DNA of 64,000 nt from Erythroxylum novogranatense (Eukaryota; Streptophyta; Magnoliopsida; Malpighiales; Erythroxylaceae): assembly GCA_029891385.1 (NCBI GenBank), contig CM057230.1:36473402-36537401 (forward strand), given 5' to 3'. A program made the translations under genes and the position numbers. Of the stretch, positions 11,110-25,700 are shown one piece after another (within the stretch, counting starts at the first letter, position 1; the number at the start of each line of letters is the position of its first letter). The notes below the pieces were generated by a model, which saw only the letters and a program-made list of their open reading frames with translations, was not told the DNA's origin and did not search any database.

Positions 11110-14100
11110 ATTATTTAATTACATGGTGTTGATTACGAATTATATTTTAATTAATTTTATTTAATTGAGAAATTAAAAATAGATCTTAAGTCACACTTGT
11201 GACTCTTATAATAATAATATTTTATTTTATTTTAAGTAACAAATTAATTAATTACTTTGTTATTAATAAATAATATATTATAATCAATCAATTAATTATA
11301 TATTATATTTAATAAAAAAGAAAATATAAGAACTAATTCTAATTAATTAATTAATTAATGGATTAACAACATTTTAGTAAATCAATGCTTAATTATTTAT
11401 TTATTTATTAAAAATTTATAAAATTATATAGATGGTAATTGCCTGTAAGAAGGAAAGAACATGCACGTCACAACCGTGTATGGCACTCGCATGTATAAAT
11501 AATGAGTCATAGGCGTGACAACTTACGTACATATATACATCAATTAAATAATAATATATTAATCAATATTAATTATAATTTAATTAGATTAACAGTTAAT
11601 GATTAATAATTAATTTATAAAATGTATAATTTAATAAATCATTTAATTTATTATATTCTAACTACCATTATTAATCCAGTACCACATTTTCATAACTAAA
11701 TATATTAATTATTTTAAACTAAATGGTAATATTTTAATTACATGAAATTATATTTTAATTTATTTTATATTAAATTAGTTAAAGATATTCTAAGGATACA
11801 CAATCAAAAAGAGAAAATATTTTAGATGCATTAATAATAACATAAGTAATAATTACGTGTCAACAATCAATAATCAATTAATTAATAATATTTAAATATA
11901 TCAATTATTTAATTACATGGTGTTGGTAACGAATTATATTTTAATTAATTTTATTTAATTAAAAATTAAAATAGATCTTAAGTCACACCTGTGACTCTTA
12001 TAATAATAAATTTATTTTATTTTAAGTAACTACTTAAATAATTTCTATTTTATAAATAAATATTATAATCAGTCAATTAATTATATATATATTATTTAAT
12101 AAAAGAAAAATACAAGAACTAATTATATATAATTAATTTATTAATGGACTAATTACAATTTAGTACATCGATGCTTATTTATTAAAAAGTTTATAAAATT
12201 ATATAGGTAGCAATTGCACGTAAAAAGGAAAGAGCATGCACGTCACAACTGTGCATGACACTCGCGCCTCTAAATATTGAGTCATGGGTGTAACTACTTA
12301 GCTAATATATACATCAGTTAATTAAGAATATATTATTCAATATTAATTATAACTAAATAAGATTAACAGTTGATGATTAATAATTAATTTATAAAAAAAG
12401 TATTATTTAATAAATTTATATTTTCACTACCATTATTAATCCAGTATCACAATTTCATAACTAAATATATTAATTATTTTAACTAATTGATAATATTTTA
12501 ATTACATAAAATTATATTTTAATTTACTTTATTATTAAATTAATTAAAGATATTTTAAGAATATGCAATTAAAAAAGAAAAATAATTCAGATGCATTAAT
12601 AATAACATAAGTAATAATTATGTGTTAACAATCAATAATGAATTAATTAATAATATTTAGATAAATTAACTGTTTAATTACATGTTGTTGGTTATGAATT
12701 ATATTTTGATTGATTTTTTAATTAAGAAATTAAAAATACATCTTTTCACAAATCATGATACATAAGTCACTTTGTGACTCTTATAATAATAATGCTTTAT
12801 TTTATTTTAAATAACTAATTATTTATTTTTTATTAATAAATAAAATATTATAATCAGTCAATTAATTATGTATATTATATTTAATTAAAAATTATAAGAA
12901 CTAATTCTATTTAATTAGCTAATGAATGGGTTAATTAAATTTTAGTAAGTCAATGCTTAATTAAAAATAGATCTTAAGTCACACTTGTGACTCTTATAAT
13001 AATAATTTTTATTTTATTTTAAGTAACAAAATAATTACTTTGTTATTAATAAAAATATTATAATCAGTCAATTAATTATATATATTATATTTAATAAAAA
13101 AGAAAAATATAAGAACTAATTCTATTTAATTAGTTAATGAATGGATTAATTATATTTTAGTAAATCAAAGCTTAATTATTTTTTTATTTATTAAAAAGTT
13201 TATAAAAATACATAGTTAGTAATTGCCCGTAAAAAGGAAAGAGTACGCACGTCGCAGCTGTGCAAGACAGTCATGCCTTTAAATATTGAGTCATAGATGT
13301 GACTACTAACCTGCATATATATATATATAATTAATTGATATATATATATATATATATCAATTAATTAATAATGTATTATTCAATATTAATTACAATTGAA
13401 TTAGATTTGCAGTTAATGATTAATAATTAATTTTAAATAAAGTATAATTTAATAAACCGATTAGGATTATTTAATAAATCATTTAGTTTATTATATTCTA
13501 ATTACCATTATTAATCAAGTACACATTTCTATAAATATGTAATTTAATTATTTTAACTAATTGATAATATTGTAATTACATGAAATTATATTTTAATTTA
13601 CTTTATTATTAAATTATTTAAAGTTCTTTTATAATACGTAATTAAAAGATAAAAATATTTCAGATGTATTAATAATAACATAAGTAATAATTACATGTTA
13701 AAATTAATAATTAATTAATTAATAATATTTAGATAAATCAATTATTTAATTACATGGTGTTTGTTACAAATTATATTTTGATTAATTTTAATTAAGATAT
13801 TAAAAATAGATCATTTCATAGTAGTGGCACTTAAGTCACTTTGTGACTCTTATAATAATAAAATTATATTTTATTTTAAGTAACTAATTGATTAATTATT
13901 TTGTTATTAATAAATAATATATTATAATCAGTCAATTAATTATGTATATTATATTTAATTACAAAATTATAAGAACTAATTCTATTTAATTAACTAATCA
14001 ATGGATTAATTATATTTTATTAAATCAATGCTTAATTAATTATTTATTTATTAAAAGTCTATAAAATTATATGGATAGTAATTGCCCGTAAAAAGGAAAG

Positions 14101-17100
14101 AATATGAACGTCATTAATGTAGATGACAGTCACGCCTCTAATTATTGAATCATAGGCGTGACTACTTACCTACATATATATATCAATTAATTAATAATAT
14201 ATTATTCAATATTAATTATAACTGAATTAGATTTACTATTAATGATTAATAATTAATTTATAAATAAAGTGTAATTTAATAAATCAAGTAATTTATTATA
14301 TTCTAACTACCATTATTAATCCAGTATTATATTTTCATAATTAAATATATTAATTATTTTAAACTAATTGATAATATTTTAATTGCATAAAATTATAATT
14401 TAATTTACTTTATATTAAATTAATTAAAGATATTTTAGAATACACAATCAAAAGAAAAACATTTCGATGCATTAATAATAGCATAAGTAATAATTACGTG
14501 TTAACAATCAATAATTAATTAATTAATTAATTAATAATATTTAAATAAATCAATTATTTAATTACATGATTTTGATTACTAATTATATTTTAATTAATTT
14601 TTTGAATCAAGAAATTAAAATAGATCTTTTCATAGCTAGTGGCACTAAAGTCACTTTGTAACTCTTATAATAAAAAGTTTTTATTTTATTTTAAGTAACT
14701 AGTTATTTAATTATTTTGTGATTAATAAATATTATAATATAATTAGTCATTATTTTGGTTTACAAAATAGTTATAATTAAATTAATTAAAGATATTTTAA
14801 GAATAGGTTATTAAAAAGGAAAAATTTCAAATGCCATAATAATAACATAAGTAATAATTACCTGTAAGAACTAATAAGTAATTAATTAATTAGTTAATTA
14901 ATATGATTTTCATAAATCAATTAATTAATTATATTCTAACTAGTTGATAATATTTTAAATAATTGAATTTATATTTTAATTTACTAAATAGTTATAATTA
15001 AATTAAATGAAGATATTTTAAGAATATGTAATTAAAAAGGAAAATATTTTAGATGCATTAATAATAACATAAGTAATAATTACGTGTTAATAATCAATAA
15101 TTCATTAACTAAGAAATAAGATTTCGTAAATCAATTATTTAATTACATATTGATTATTATGAATTACATTTTAATTAATTTTATTTAATTAAATAATTAA
15201 AATTAGATCTTTTCACAGGCGTGACACATTGGTCACACTGTTACTCCTGTAATAATATATTTTATTTTATTTTAAGTAACTAATTAATTGATTATTTTGC
15301 TATTAATTAATAATATATTATGATTAGTCAATTACTTATATATATATATATATATTATATTTAATAAAAATGAAAATATAAGCATCAATTCTATTCAATT
15401 AATTAATGAATAGATTAACTATATTTTAACAAATCAATGCTTAATTAATTAATTATTTATTAAAATATTATAAAATTATATAAGTGTTAATTACCCGTAA
15501 AAGAAAAGAATATGCACGTTACAACCATGCATGGCAATGCACTTGTGAATATTAAGTCCAGCGGTGACTACTTACCTATATGTGTACATCGATTAATTAT
15601 AATATATTAATTATAACTGAATTAGATGAAGAGTTAATGATTAATAACTAATTTATAAATAAAGTATACTTTATTAAAACTTTTAATTTATTATATTCTA
15701 ATTACCATTTTAAATCAAGTATCACATTTTCATAAATGAATTAATTAATTATATTTTAACTAAATGATAATTTTAATTACATGAAATTATATTTTATTTT
15801 ACTAAATAATTATAATTAAATTAATTAAAGATATTTTAAGAATATATAATTAAAAAGGAAAATATTTCAAATGCATTAAAATAACATAAGTAATAATTAC
15901 GTGTGAATACTCACTAATTAATTAATTGATTAATTACTAAGATTTCAATAAATCAACTATTTAATTATATATTGATTATTATGAAATATATTTTAATAAA
16001 TTTTATTTAATTAAGGAATTAAAATAGATCTTTTCATAAGCTTGACACTTAAGTCACGCTTATGAAATAATAAAATTTCATTTTATTTTAATGAGATAAT
16101 CAACTAATTCTTTTCTTATTAATCAATAATATACTTAAGTTACTCCTGGGACTCCTACAATAATAATATTTTATTTTATTTTCAGTAATTAATTAATTTG
16201 TTATTAATCACTAATACATTATAATTAGTTAATTAATTATATATATTATACTTAATAAAAATGAAAATATGAGCACTAATTATATTTAATTAATTAATGA
16301 ATAAATTAATTATATTTTAGTAAATCAATACTTAATTAATTATTTATTTAATAAAAAGTTGTGAAATTATACAAGTGGTAATTGCCCATAACAAGAAAAA
16401 AAACATGCACGTCACAACTGTGCATGGTAGTCATGCCTTTGAATATTAAGTCATAGGCGTGACTACTTATCTATATACATCAATTTATTAACAATTTATT
16501 AATCACTGTTAATTATAACTTAATACGATTAAAAGTTAATGATTGATAATTAATTTATAAATAAAATATAATTTAATAAACCATTTAATTTATTATATTC
16601 TAATTACCATTATTAATCAAGTATCACATTTTCATAAATTAATTAGTTAATTATATTTTAACTATATGATAGTATTTTAGTTACATTAAATTATAATATA
16701 ATTTGCTAAATATTTAAAATTAAATTTATTAAAGATATCTTAAGAATATGTAATTAAAAAGGAAAAACATTTCAAAGCATTAATAATAACATAAGTAATA
16801 ATTACGAGTTAATAATTAATAATTCATTAATTAATAAATAATACTTCAATAAATCAATTATTTAATTACATATTGATTATTATGAATTATATTTTAATTA
16901 ATTTTATTTAATTAAGGAATTAAAACTATATCTTTTCATAGGTGTGACATTTTAGTCACTTTGTGACTCTATAATAATAATTTTATTTTATTTTGAGTAA
17001 CTAATTAATTAATTATTTTTATTAATAAATAATATATGATAATTAGTCAATTAATTATATATATTATATTTAATAAAATAAAATATAAGAACTAATTATA

Positions 17101-19490
17101 ATTAATTAATTAATTAATAGATTAATTATAATTTAGTAAATCAATACTTAATTAATTATTAGAAAAGGTTAAAATTATATAGGTGTTAATAATATTTTAA
17201 TTACATGAAATTATATTTTAATTTACTAAATAGTTATAATTAAATTAATTAAAGTATTTTAAGAATATGTAATTAAAAAGGAAAAATATTTCAGACGCAT
17301 TAATAATAACATAAGTATTAATAACTTGTTAATAATTAATAATTAATTAATAAGATTTCAATAAATCAATTATTTAATTATATATTCATTATTATGGAAT
17401 ATATTTTAATTAATTAAGAAATTAAAAATATATTTTTCACAAGCGTGATACTTAAGTCATGCAGGACTCCTATAATAAAAATTCTCATTTTATTTTAAGT
17501 AATTAATTAATTAATTAATTTGTTATTAATCAACAATATATTATAATTAGTCAACTAATTATATATATATATTATATTTAATAAAAATGAAAATATAGGC
17601 ACTAATCCCAATTAATTAATTAATTATATTTTGATACATCAATACTTAATAAATTAATTATTTATAAGAAAAGATTATAAAATTATATAGGTGTTAATTG
17701 CCTATAAAAAGAAAAGAACATGTATGTCGCAACTGTTCATGGCAGTCATGCCTGCGATTATTAAGTCATAGGCGTGACTAATTACCTAAATATATACATC
17801 AATTAATTAACAATTATAACTGAATTAGATTAAGAATTAATAATTAATTTATAAATAAAGTGTAATTTAATAAATCTTTTAATTTATTATAATCTAATTA
17901 CCATTATTAATTAAGTATCACATTTTCATAAATACACTAATTAATTATATTTTAACTAACTGATAATATTTTAATTAAATGAAATTATATTTTGGTTTAC
18001 AAAATAGTTATAATTAAATGAATTAAAGATATTTTAAGAATAGGTTATTAAAAAGGAAAAAAATTTAGATGCCTTAATAATAACATAAGTAATAATTACA
18101 AGTAAGAAATAATAAGTAATTAATTAATTAATAAGACTTTCATAAATCAATTAATTAATTATATTTTAACTAGTTGATAATATTTTAATTAAATGAATTT
18201 ATATTTTAATTTACTAAATAGTTATAATTAAATTAATTGAAGATATTTTAAGAATATGTAATTAAAAAGGAAAAATATTTCAGACGAGTTAATAATAACA
18301 TAAGTAATAATTAAGTGTTAATAATCAATAATTCATTAACTAATAAATAAGATTTTAGTAAACCAATTATTTAATTACATATCGATTATTATGAATTACA
18401 TTTTAATTAATTTTATTTAATTAAAGAATTAAAATTAGATCTTTTCACATGCGTGACACTTTGGTCACACCTATAACTCCTATAATAATAAATTTGTATT
18501 TTATTTTAAGTAACTAATTAATTAGTTATTTTGTTATTAATCAACAATATATTATAATTCATCAATTGCTTATATATATATATTATATTTAATAAAAATG
18601 AAAATATAAGCACCAATTCTATTTAGTTAATTAATGAATATATTAACTACATTTTAATAAATAAATACTTATTTATTTATTAAAAATTTTATAAAATTAT
18701 ATAGGTGTTAATTGCCCTTAAAAGGAAAAGAATATACAAGTTGCAACGGTGCATAGCAGTCGCGCCTGTGAATATTAAGTCACAGTGTGACTACTTACCT
18801 ACATATGTACATCCATTAATTAATAATATATTAATTATTATCAATTATAACTAAATTAGATGAGCAGTTAATGATTAATAATTAATTTATAAATAAAGTA
18901 TAATTTAATAAATCATTTAATTTATTATATTCTAATTACCATTATTAATCAAGTATCACATTTTCATAAATTAATTAGTTAATTATATTTTAACTATCGA
19001 TAGTATTTTAGTTACATTAAATTATATTATAATTTACTAAATAGTTATAATTAAATTAATTGAAGATATTTTAAGAATATGTAATTAAAAAGGAAAATAT
19101 TTTAGATGCATTAATAATAACATAAGTGATAATTAAGAGTTAACAATCAATAATTCATTAATTAATAAATAAGACTTCAATAAATCAATTATTTAATTAC
19201 ATACTGATTATTATGAATTATATTTTAATTAATTTTATTTAATTAAGGAGTTAAAACTAGACCTTTTATAGGTGTGACTCTATAATAATAAAATTTATTT
19301 TATTTTAAGTAACTAATTAATTAATTATTTTTATTAATCAATAATATATTATAATTAGTCAGTTACTTATATATCTGTTATATTTAATAAAAATGTAAAA
19401 TATAAGCACCAATTCTATTTAGTTAATTAATGAATAGATTAACTATATTTTAATAAATCAATACTTAATTAATTATTTATTTATTAAAAA
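11110..19490 (+). repeat. Long-period AT-rich satellite, forward block 3
   Basis: The longest forward block. Marker islands lie near 11459, 12234, 13243, 14101, 15511, 16404, 17719 and 18732. Most spacings are about 0.78-1.0 kb. Two are 1.3-1.4 kb because part of a unit is duplicated (near 14750-15100 and 17180-18050). Local (TA)n runs occur (13314-13355, 15340-15358). No coding sequence is visible. Confidence 0.85.
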
Positions 19491-19850
19491 TGTGATGCAC
19501 TCATATTTTCTTATCTTTTTATACTTTTACACTTAGTTTTTATTCTCATTTGATGTCTAAATTAGGTAGCTTACATTAATTTTATCATTTCAAGTGATTT
19601 AGGTGTCAAATGAAGAAAATCATGCTAAGGAGGGAGATTTAGGACTTTTGGATATCATTTTTAAAGTGAGGAGGTCAAAATACCCTAAGGTGACCAAAGT
19701 TGCAAAAATCCTAATCCTATAAGGAATCCTACTTCAACTTGGATTTCTACATTTCGGAAGATTCTTGTTAAATTAATTGCAAGAAATGGATCCGAAACAA
19801 TCTAGACGGTCAAAGGACATGTAGATTGGGAGAAATGAAGATTTTTAAAA
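19491..19850. mobile_element. Probable LTR-retrotransposon fragment at the satellite orientation switch
   Basis: About 360 bp of non-satellite DNA begins tgtgatgcactcatattttc (TG start, LTR-like) and ends near ggagaaatgaag. The satellite is forward on its left and reverse-complemented on its right. It has no ORF and no visible target duplication. Classification as an LTR fragment rests only on the TG start and general look, so it is weak. Confidence 0.35.
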
Positions 19851-21332
19851 TTATTAATTATTAACACATAATTATTACTTATAATATTATTAGTGCATCG
19901 AAATATTTTTATTTTTAACTTAATATTCTTAAAATATCTTTAATTAATTCAATATAACTATTTAGTACATTAAAATGTAATTTTAGATAATTACAATGTT
20001 ATCAATTAGTTAAAATATAATTAATTAATTGATTTACTGAAAATGTGATACTTGATTAATAATGGTAAATGGAATATAATAAATTAAATGATTTATTAAA
20101 TTGTACTTTATTTATAAATTAATTATCGGTCATTAACTCGTTAATCTTATTAAGTTGTAATTAATAATTATTAGTATATTGATGTATATATGGAGGTAAT
20201 TAGTCACGGTTGTGACTTAATATTCATAAACACGATTGCAATACATGGTTATGACGTGCATGTTCTTTCTTTTTACGGCAATTAATTCTTATATAATTTT
20301 GTAACCTTTTCAATAAATAAATAAATAATTAAGTATTGATTTATTAAAATATAATTGATCTTTTCATTAGTTAATTAAATAGAATTAGTGCTTATATTTT
20401 TCATTTTTATTAAATACAATAATTAAAAATTAATTGACTAATTATAATATATTATTGATTAATAACAAAACAATTAACTGATTAATTCCTTCAAATAAAA
20501 TAAAATGTTATTATTATAGGAGTCACAAGAGTGAATTAAGTATATTATTGATTAATAACAAAATAATTAATTGATTATTTCATTAAAATAAAATAAAATA
20601 AAATAATTATAAGAGTCACATGTGTGACTTAGGTGTCACACTGTAAAAAGATCTATTTTGAATTCCTTCTTTCAATTAAATTTATTAAAATATATTTCAT
20701 GATGATCTATATATAATTAAATAATTGATGTATAGAAATCTTATTAATTAATTAATTAATTATTAATTATTAACATGTAATTGTTACTTATGTTTTTATT
20801 AGTGCATCTGAAATATTTTTCTTTTTAATTATATAATCTTAAAATATCTTTAATTAATTTAATTATAAATATTTTGTATATTAAAATATAATTTCATGTA
20901 ATTAAAATGTGATCAATTAAATAAAATATAATTAATTAATTGATTTTCAAAAATGTGATACTTGATTAATAATGGTAATCGGAATATAATAAATTAAATG
21001 ATTTATTAAATGGTACTTTATTTATAAATTAATTATCAGTTATTAACTGTTAATCTTATCAAGTTGTAATTAATAATTATTAATATATTGTTAATTAATT
21101 GATGTATATATGGAGGTAATTAGTCACGGTTGTGACTTAATATTCACAGGCGCGATTGCAATGCACGGTTGCGACGTGCATGTTCTTTTCTTTTTATGGA
21201 CAATTAACTCTTATATAATTCTGTAACATTTTTAACAAATAAATAATTAATTAAGTATTGATTTATTAAAATATAATTGATCTTTGTATTAATTAATTAA
21301 ACAGAATTAGTGATTATATTTTTCATTTTTTA
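19851..21332 (-). repeat. Long-period AT-rich satellite, reverse block 1
   Basis: Reverse-complement orientation: the marker appears as cgtgcatgttc after a GGTTatGACGTG island near 20250 and 21165, about 0.91 kb apart. Islands such as gagtcacatgtgtgacttag (about 20612) are the complements of the forward dyads. No genes are visible. Confidence 0.85.
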
Positions 21333-21410
21333 TGAGATCTCACATTGGTTGGAGAGAGGAACGAAGTACACCTTATAATGGTATGGATACCTCTTCCTTA
21401 CAGACGCGTT

Positions 21411-21511
21411 TTCTATGGCCTAATGCACCGGATCCCATCAAAACTCTGAGGTTAAATGTGTTTGGGTGAGAGTAGTACTAGGATGAGTGATCTCCTGGGA
21501 AGGCCTCGAGA
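21411..21511 (+). other. 5S-rRNA-derived segment in Cassandra LTR1
   Basis: The words ctaatgcaccggatcccatc, gagagtagtactaggatg and ctcctgggaag reproduce the middle and 3' half of plant 5S rRNA with the pol III internal control regions (A box, intermediate element, C box) recognisable but substituted (for example ggttaaatgtgtttggg). The first 20 or so nucleotides of 5S are not clear. It is embedded in an LTR and is not called as an rRNA gene. Confidence 0.85.
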
Positions 21512-21592
21512 AAAGTAAAACCGTGAGGACTTGTCTGGGCCAAGGCTCAAAGCAGACAATATCTTTGAGTGGGTGATCTGGGTTGTTACAAG

Positions 21593-21605
21593 TGATATCA
21601 GAGCC
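21593..21605 (+). promoter_or_regulatory. Cassandra primer-binding site
   Basis: tgatatcagagcc directly after LTR1 is one base from TGGTATCAGAGCC, the site complementary to initiator tRNA-Met used by many plant LTR retrotransposons. Confidence 0.65.
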
Positions 21606-21650
21606 AGTTCTCGGGCCGGTTGAACTAGTAGGAAGCTAGGCCTCCCTTAC

Positions 21651-21762
21651 AGACACATTTTTCATAGCCTAATGCACCAAATCCCATCAGAACTCCGAGG
21701 TTAAATGTACTTGGGTGAGAGTAGTTCTAGAATGGGTGACCCCCAAAGAAGGCATCGGGAAA
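21651..21762 (+). other. 5S-rRNA-derived segment in Cassandra LTR2
   Basis: Second copy of the 5S-like block (ctaatgcaccaaatcccatc, gagagtagttctagaatggg, gacccccaaagaaggc). It differs from the LTR1 block at many positions, so the two LTRs are old. Confidence 0.75.
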
Positions 21763-21839
21763 AGCAAAACCTTGAGGGCTTGATTGGGTCAAGACCCAAA
21801 GTGGACAATATATGTGAGCCGGTGATGTGGGTTGTTATA

Positions 21840-22762
21840 AACCCGTCGATGATGGGTTAGATCCGGGTCCTACCTATAGAGGGCAGGCCTCCAGGGGCAG
21901 GGTTAGGCCAACCTTGTTTAGAATAAGAAAAGGAAAGATACATTGTATTAACATGCCTCTGTCTCTTCTTAAGAAATTCATAAAATCAGAACTCAGAATG
22001 AAAAAGCTTAGAATTAGAAATCCTGTAGAACTGTACCAAAGAAAGAACCCAAAACTCAGAAAGACCCAAAACTCATAAAATAATTCAAAAACCATATTCA
22101 TTTTTTTAAAATAGAACAATTCATAATGAGATTTATTATTGATACTCATGTGATATCCGCATTTGAAATTACTACCTGTTTATTTATTGATACCATGTAT
22201 TGTTGCTTAGAATGCCATAGACCATTCTTGTGAAGCTAGCCTTGTGTTACCTAGACTCATAAGCATAATAGCATGTTTATATCTCACTGAGTCGTGTTGT
22301 AGACTTACCTCTCACTATCATCATTTCAGGGGATTAGCAGATCATACGAGAAAGAAATCTAAGCCTTTTGAGACTCGCTTGGATAAACAAACAAGTAATT
22401 TTTTAGGCATGATGTTAATCGCAGATGCTTATAGTTGCTCTATGGTTTGTCATAATCATATGTACATGATACATGTATGGATATGCTATGTCATTGAGAA
22501 TAATGTCAGTTGATGATATGAGATGATTATAGATTGGTAGATTATAAGTAGATAATGTATGTTAGAATTACAGATTGAGATCCTTACTTCATTCAAAATT
22601 GTTAAGCAAGTATAAGGATTAATCAGACAAACGAAAAGGTCATGTCAAATTTTCAGTAGAATATAGCAAAATTAGACTTACTACGGACTTTGGTGACATT
22701 AAGCCTACCCATTTCCTAGTGCTAATACGGTCCAAAAGGCGAGTTGTGTTAGTAGTTAACAC
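21840..22762 (+). mobile_element. Solo LTR fragment of the Tekay-like gypsy family
   Basis: Abuts the Cassandra LTR2 without a spacer. It is the reverse complement of 35236 to about 36130, the 3' two-fifths of the gypsy 5' LTR described below. Shared words include gatgggttagatccgggtcc, cttgtgaagctagccttgtg, cactgagtcgtgttgtagac and cattaagcctacccatt. It ends near the LTR terminus, where the satellite resumes. Short ORFs inside (for example 22244-22513) have no family match and are chance frames. Confidence 0.8.
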
Positions 22763-25700
22763 CTATAAAATTTTATAACCTTTTTAATAAATAAATAATT
22801 AATTAAGTATTGATTTATTAAAATATAATTAATCTATTCATTAATTAATTAAATAGAATTGGTGCTTATATTTTAATTTTTATTAAATATAATATATATA
22901 ATTAATTGACTAATAATAATAAATTATTGATTAATATCAAAATAATTAATTAATTACTTAAAATAAAATAAAATATATTATTATAAGAGTCACGCATGAC
23001 TTAAGTGTCATGCCCGTGAAAAGATCTATTTTTAATCTCCTAATTAAATAAAACTAATTAAAATATAATTCATAATAATTAATATGTAATTAAATAATTG
23101 ATTTATTGACATCTTATTAATTAATTAATTAATTAATTATTGATTATTAACACGTACTTGTTACTTATATTATTAGTAATGCGTCTGAAATATTTTTACC
23201 CTTTCTAATTACATATTCTTAAAATATATTTTATTAATTTAGTTATAACTGTTTGGTAAATTAAAATATAATTTCATGTAATTACAATATTATCGATTAT
23301 TTAAAATATAATTAATTAATTGATTGAAGAAAATGTGGCACTTGATTAATAATGGTAATTAGAATATAAAATTAAATGATTTAATAAATTATAATTTATT
23401 TATAAATTAATTATTAGTCATTAATTGTTATTCTTATTCAGTTGCAATTAATAATGATTAATATATTATTAATTAACTGACGTATATTTTTGGGCAAGTA
23501 GTCAAGCTTGTGACTTAACATTGACATGCGCGACTGCCATTCATGGTTGTGACACGCATGCTCTTTTCTTTTTACGAACAATTAACACCTATATAATTTT
23601 GTAACCTTTTCTAATAAATAAATAATAATTAAGTATTGATTTATTCAAATATAATTAACCTATTAATTAATTAATTAAATAGAATTAGTGCTTATATTGT
23701 TTATTTTTATTAAATATAATATATATAACTAATGCACCAATTATAATATATTATTGATTAATAAAACATAGTTACTTAAAATAAAATAAAATTATATTAT
23801 TATAAGAGTCACAGGCATGGCTTGAGTGTAACTCCTGTGAAAATATCTATTTTAATTCTTTAATTAAAAATTAATTAAAATATAATTCATAACAATCAAT
23901 ATATAATTAAATAATTGATTTATTGAAATCTTATTAATTAATTAATTATTGATTATTACCTCGTTATTATTACTTATGTTATTAGTAATGCGTCTGAAAT
24001 AATTTCCTTTTTAATTACATATTTTTAAAATATCTTTTATTAATTTAATTATAACTGTTTAGTAAATTAAAATATAATTTCATGTAATTACAATATTATC
24101 AGTTATTTAAAATATAATTAATTAATTGATTGAAGAAAATGTGGTACTTGATTAATAATGGTAATTAGAATATAAAATTAAATGATTTAATAAATTATAA
24201 TTTATTTATAAATTAATTATTAGTCATTAATTGTTATTTTATTCCGTTGCAATTAATAATGATTAATATATCATTAATTAACGACGTATATTTTTAGGTA
24301 AGTAGTCAAGCTTGTGGCTTAACATTGACATGCACGACTGCCATTCATGGTTGTAACACGCATGCTCTTTTCTTTTACGAATAATTTACACCTATATAAT
24401 TTTGTAACCTTTTCTAATAAATAAATAAATAAGTATTGATTTATTAAAATATAATTGATCTATTAATTGATTAATTAAATAGAATTAGTGCTTATATTTT
24501 TTATTAAATATAATATAAAAATTATTTGTCTAATTATAATATATTGTTGATTAATAACAAAATAATTAATTGATTAATTACTTAAAATAAAATAAAAATT
24601 ATTATAATGGGAGCCACAAGAGTGACTTAAGGATATTATTGATTAATAACAAAATAGTTAGTTGATTATTTCATTAAAATAAAATAAAATAGTATTATTA
24701 TAGGAGTCATATGTGTGACTTAAGTATCACGCCTTGTGAAAAGATCTAATTTGAATTACTTAATTAATTAAAATTAATTAAAATATAATTCAAAATAATC
24801 AATATGTGATTAAATTCTTGATTTCTTGAAATCTTATTATTTATTTATTTATTTTTAACATGTAATTATTACTTATGTTATTATTAATGCGTTTGAAACA
24901 TTTTTCCTTTTTAACTACATATTCTTAAAATATCTTTAATTAATTTCTCTATAACTATTTATTAAATTAAAATATAATTTCATGTATTTACAATATTATC
25001 AATTATTCAAATATAATTAATTAATTAATTAATTGTGACACTTGATTAATAATGGCATTAGAATATAATAAATTAAATGATTTATAAATTTATGCATTAA
25101 TTATAAATTAATTATTAATCATTAACTATTATTCTTATTTAGTTGTAATTAATAATGATTAATATATTATTAATTAATTGATTTATATGTGTAGGTAAGT
25201 AATCACGCTTGTGACTTAATATTTACAGGCGTGATTGTCTTTCACGGTTACGATGTGCATGTTGTTTTTTAACGGGCAATTAACACCTATATAATTTTGT
25301 AACCTTTTTAATAAAAAATTAATTAAGTATTCATTTATTAAAATATAATTAATCTGTTCATTAATTAATTAAATAGAATTGGTGCTTATATTTTCATTTT
25401 ATTAAATATAATATATATAATTAATTGACTAATAATAATAAACTATTGATTAATACCAAAAAATAAATTAATTAGTTACTTAAAATAAAATAAAATATTA
25501 TTATTATAGGAGTCACATGCATGAATTAAGTGTCACTTTGTGAAAACTATATTTCTAATTTCTTAATTAAATAAAATTAATTAAAATTTAATTATTAATA
25601 ATCAAAATATAATTAACTAATTGATTTATAGAAATCTTATTAATTAATTAATTATTATCAGCACGTAATTATTACTTATATTATTATAAATGTGTTTGAA

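Larger units (their letters stand above)
21333..21839 (+). mobile_element. Cassandra-type TRIM retrotransposon (5S-rRNA-like LTRs), second LTR 5'-truncated
   Basis: Two direct, LTR-like segments flank a tiny internal region. LTR1 (21333-21590, 258 bp) runs from TGAGATCTCACATTGG to GGTTGTTACA. The internal part (21591-about 21640) opens with a primer-binding site. LTR2 (about 21641-21839) matches LTR1 from its cctcttccttacagacgcg word onward but lacks the first 57 bp or so. Each LTR contains about 100 bp closely resembling plant 5S rRNA. This combination (short LTR, no coding region, 5S homology, initiator-Met tRNA primer site) defines the Cassandra family. The polypurine tract and start of LTR2 are lost, so the copy is defective. 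Confidence 0.85.

Noticed and set aside
21411..21762. Two possible 5S rRNA genes
   Set aside because: The 5S-like blocks lie within LTR-like repeats next to a primer-binding site, lack the full 5S ends and carry many substitutions. Cassandra LTR origin explains them.
21827..22513. Three short open frames
   Set aside because: They fall in the gypsy LTR fragment and show no motifs.
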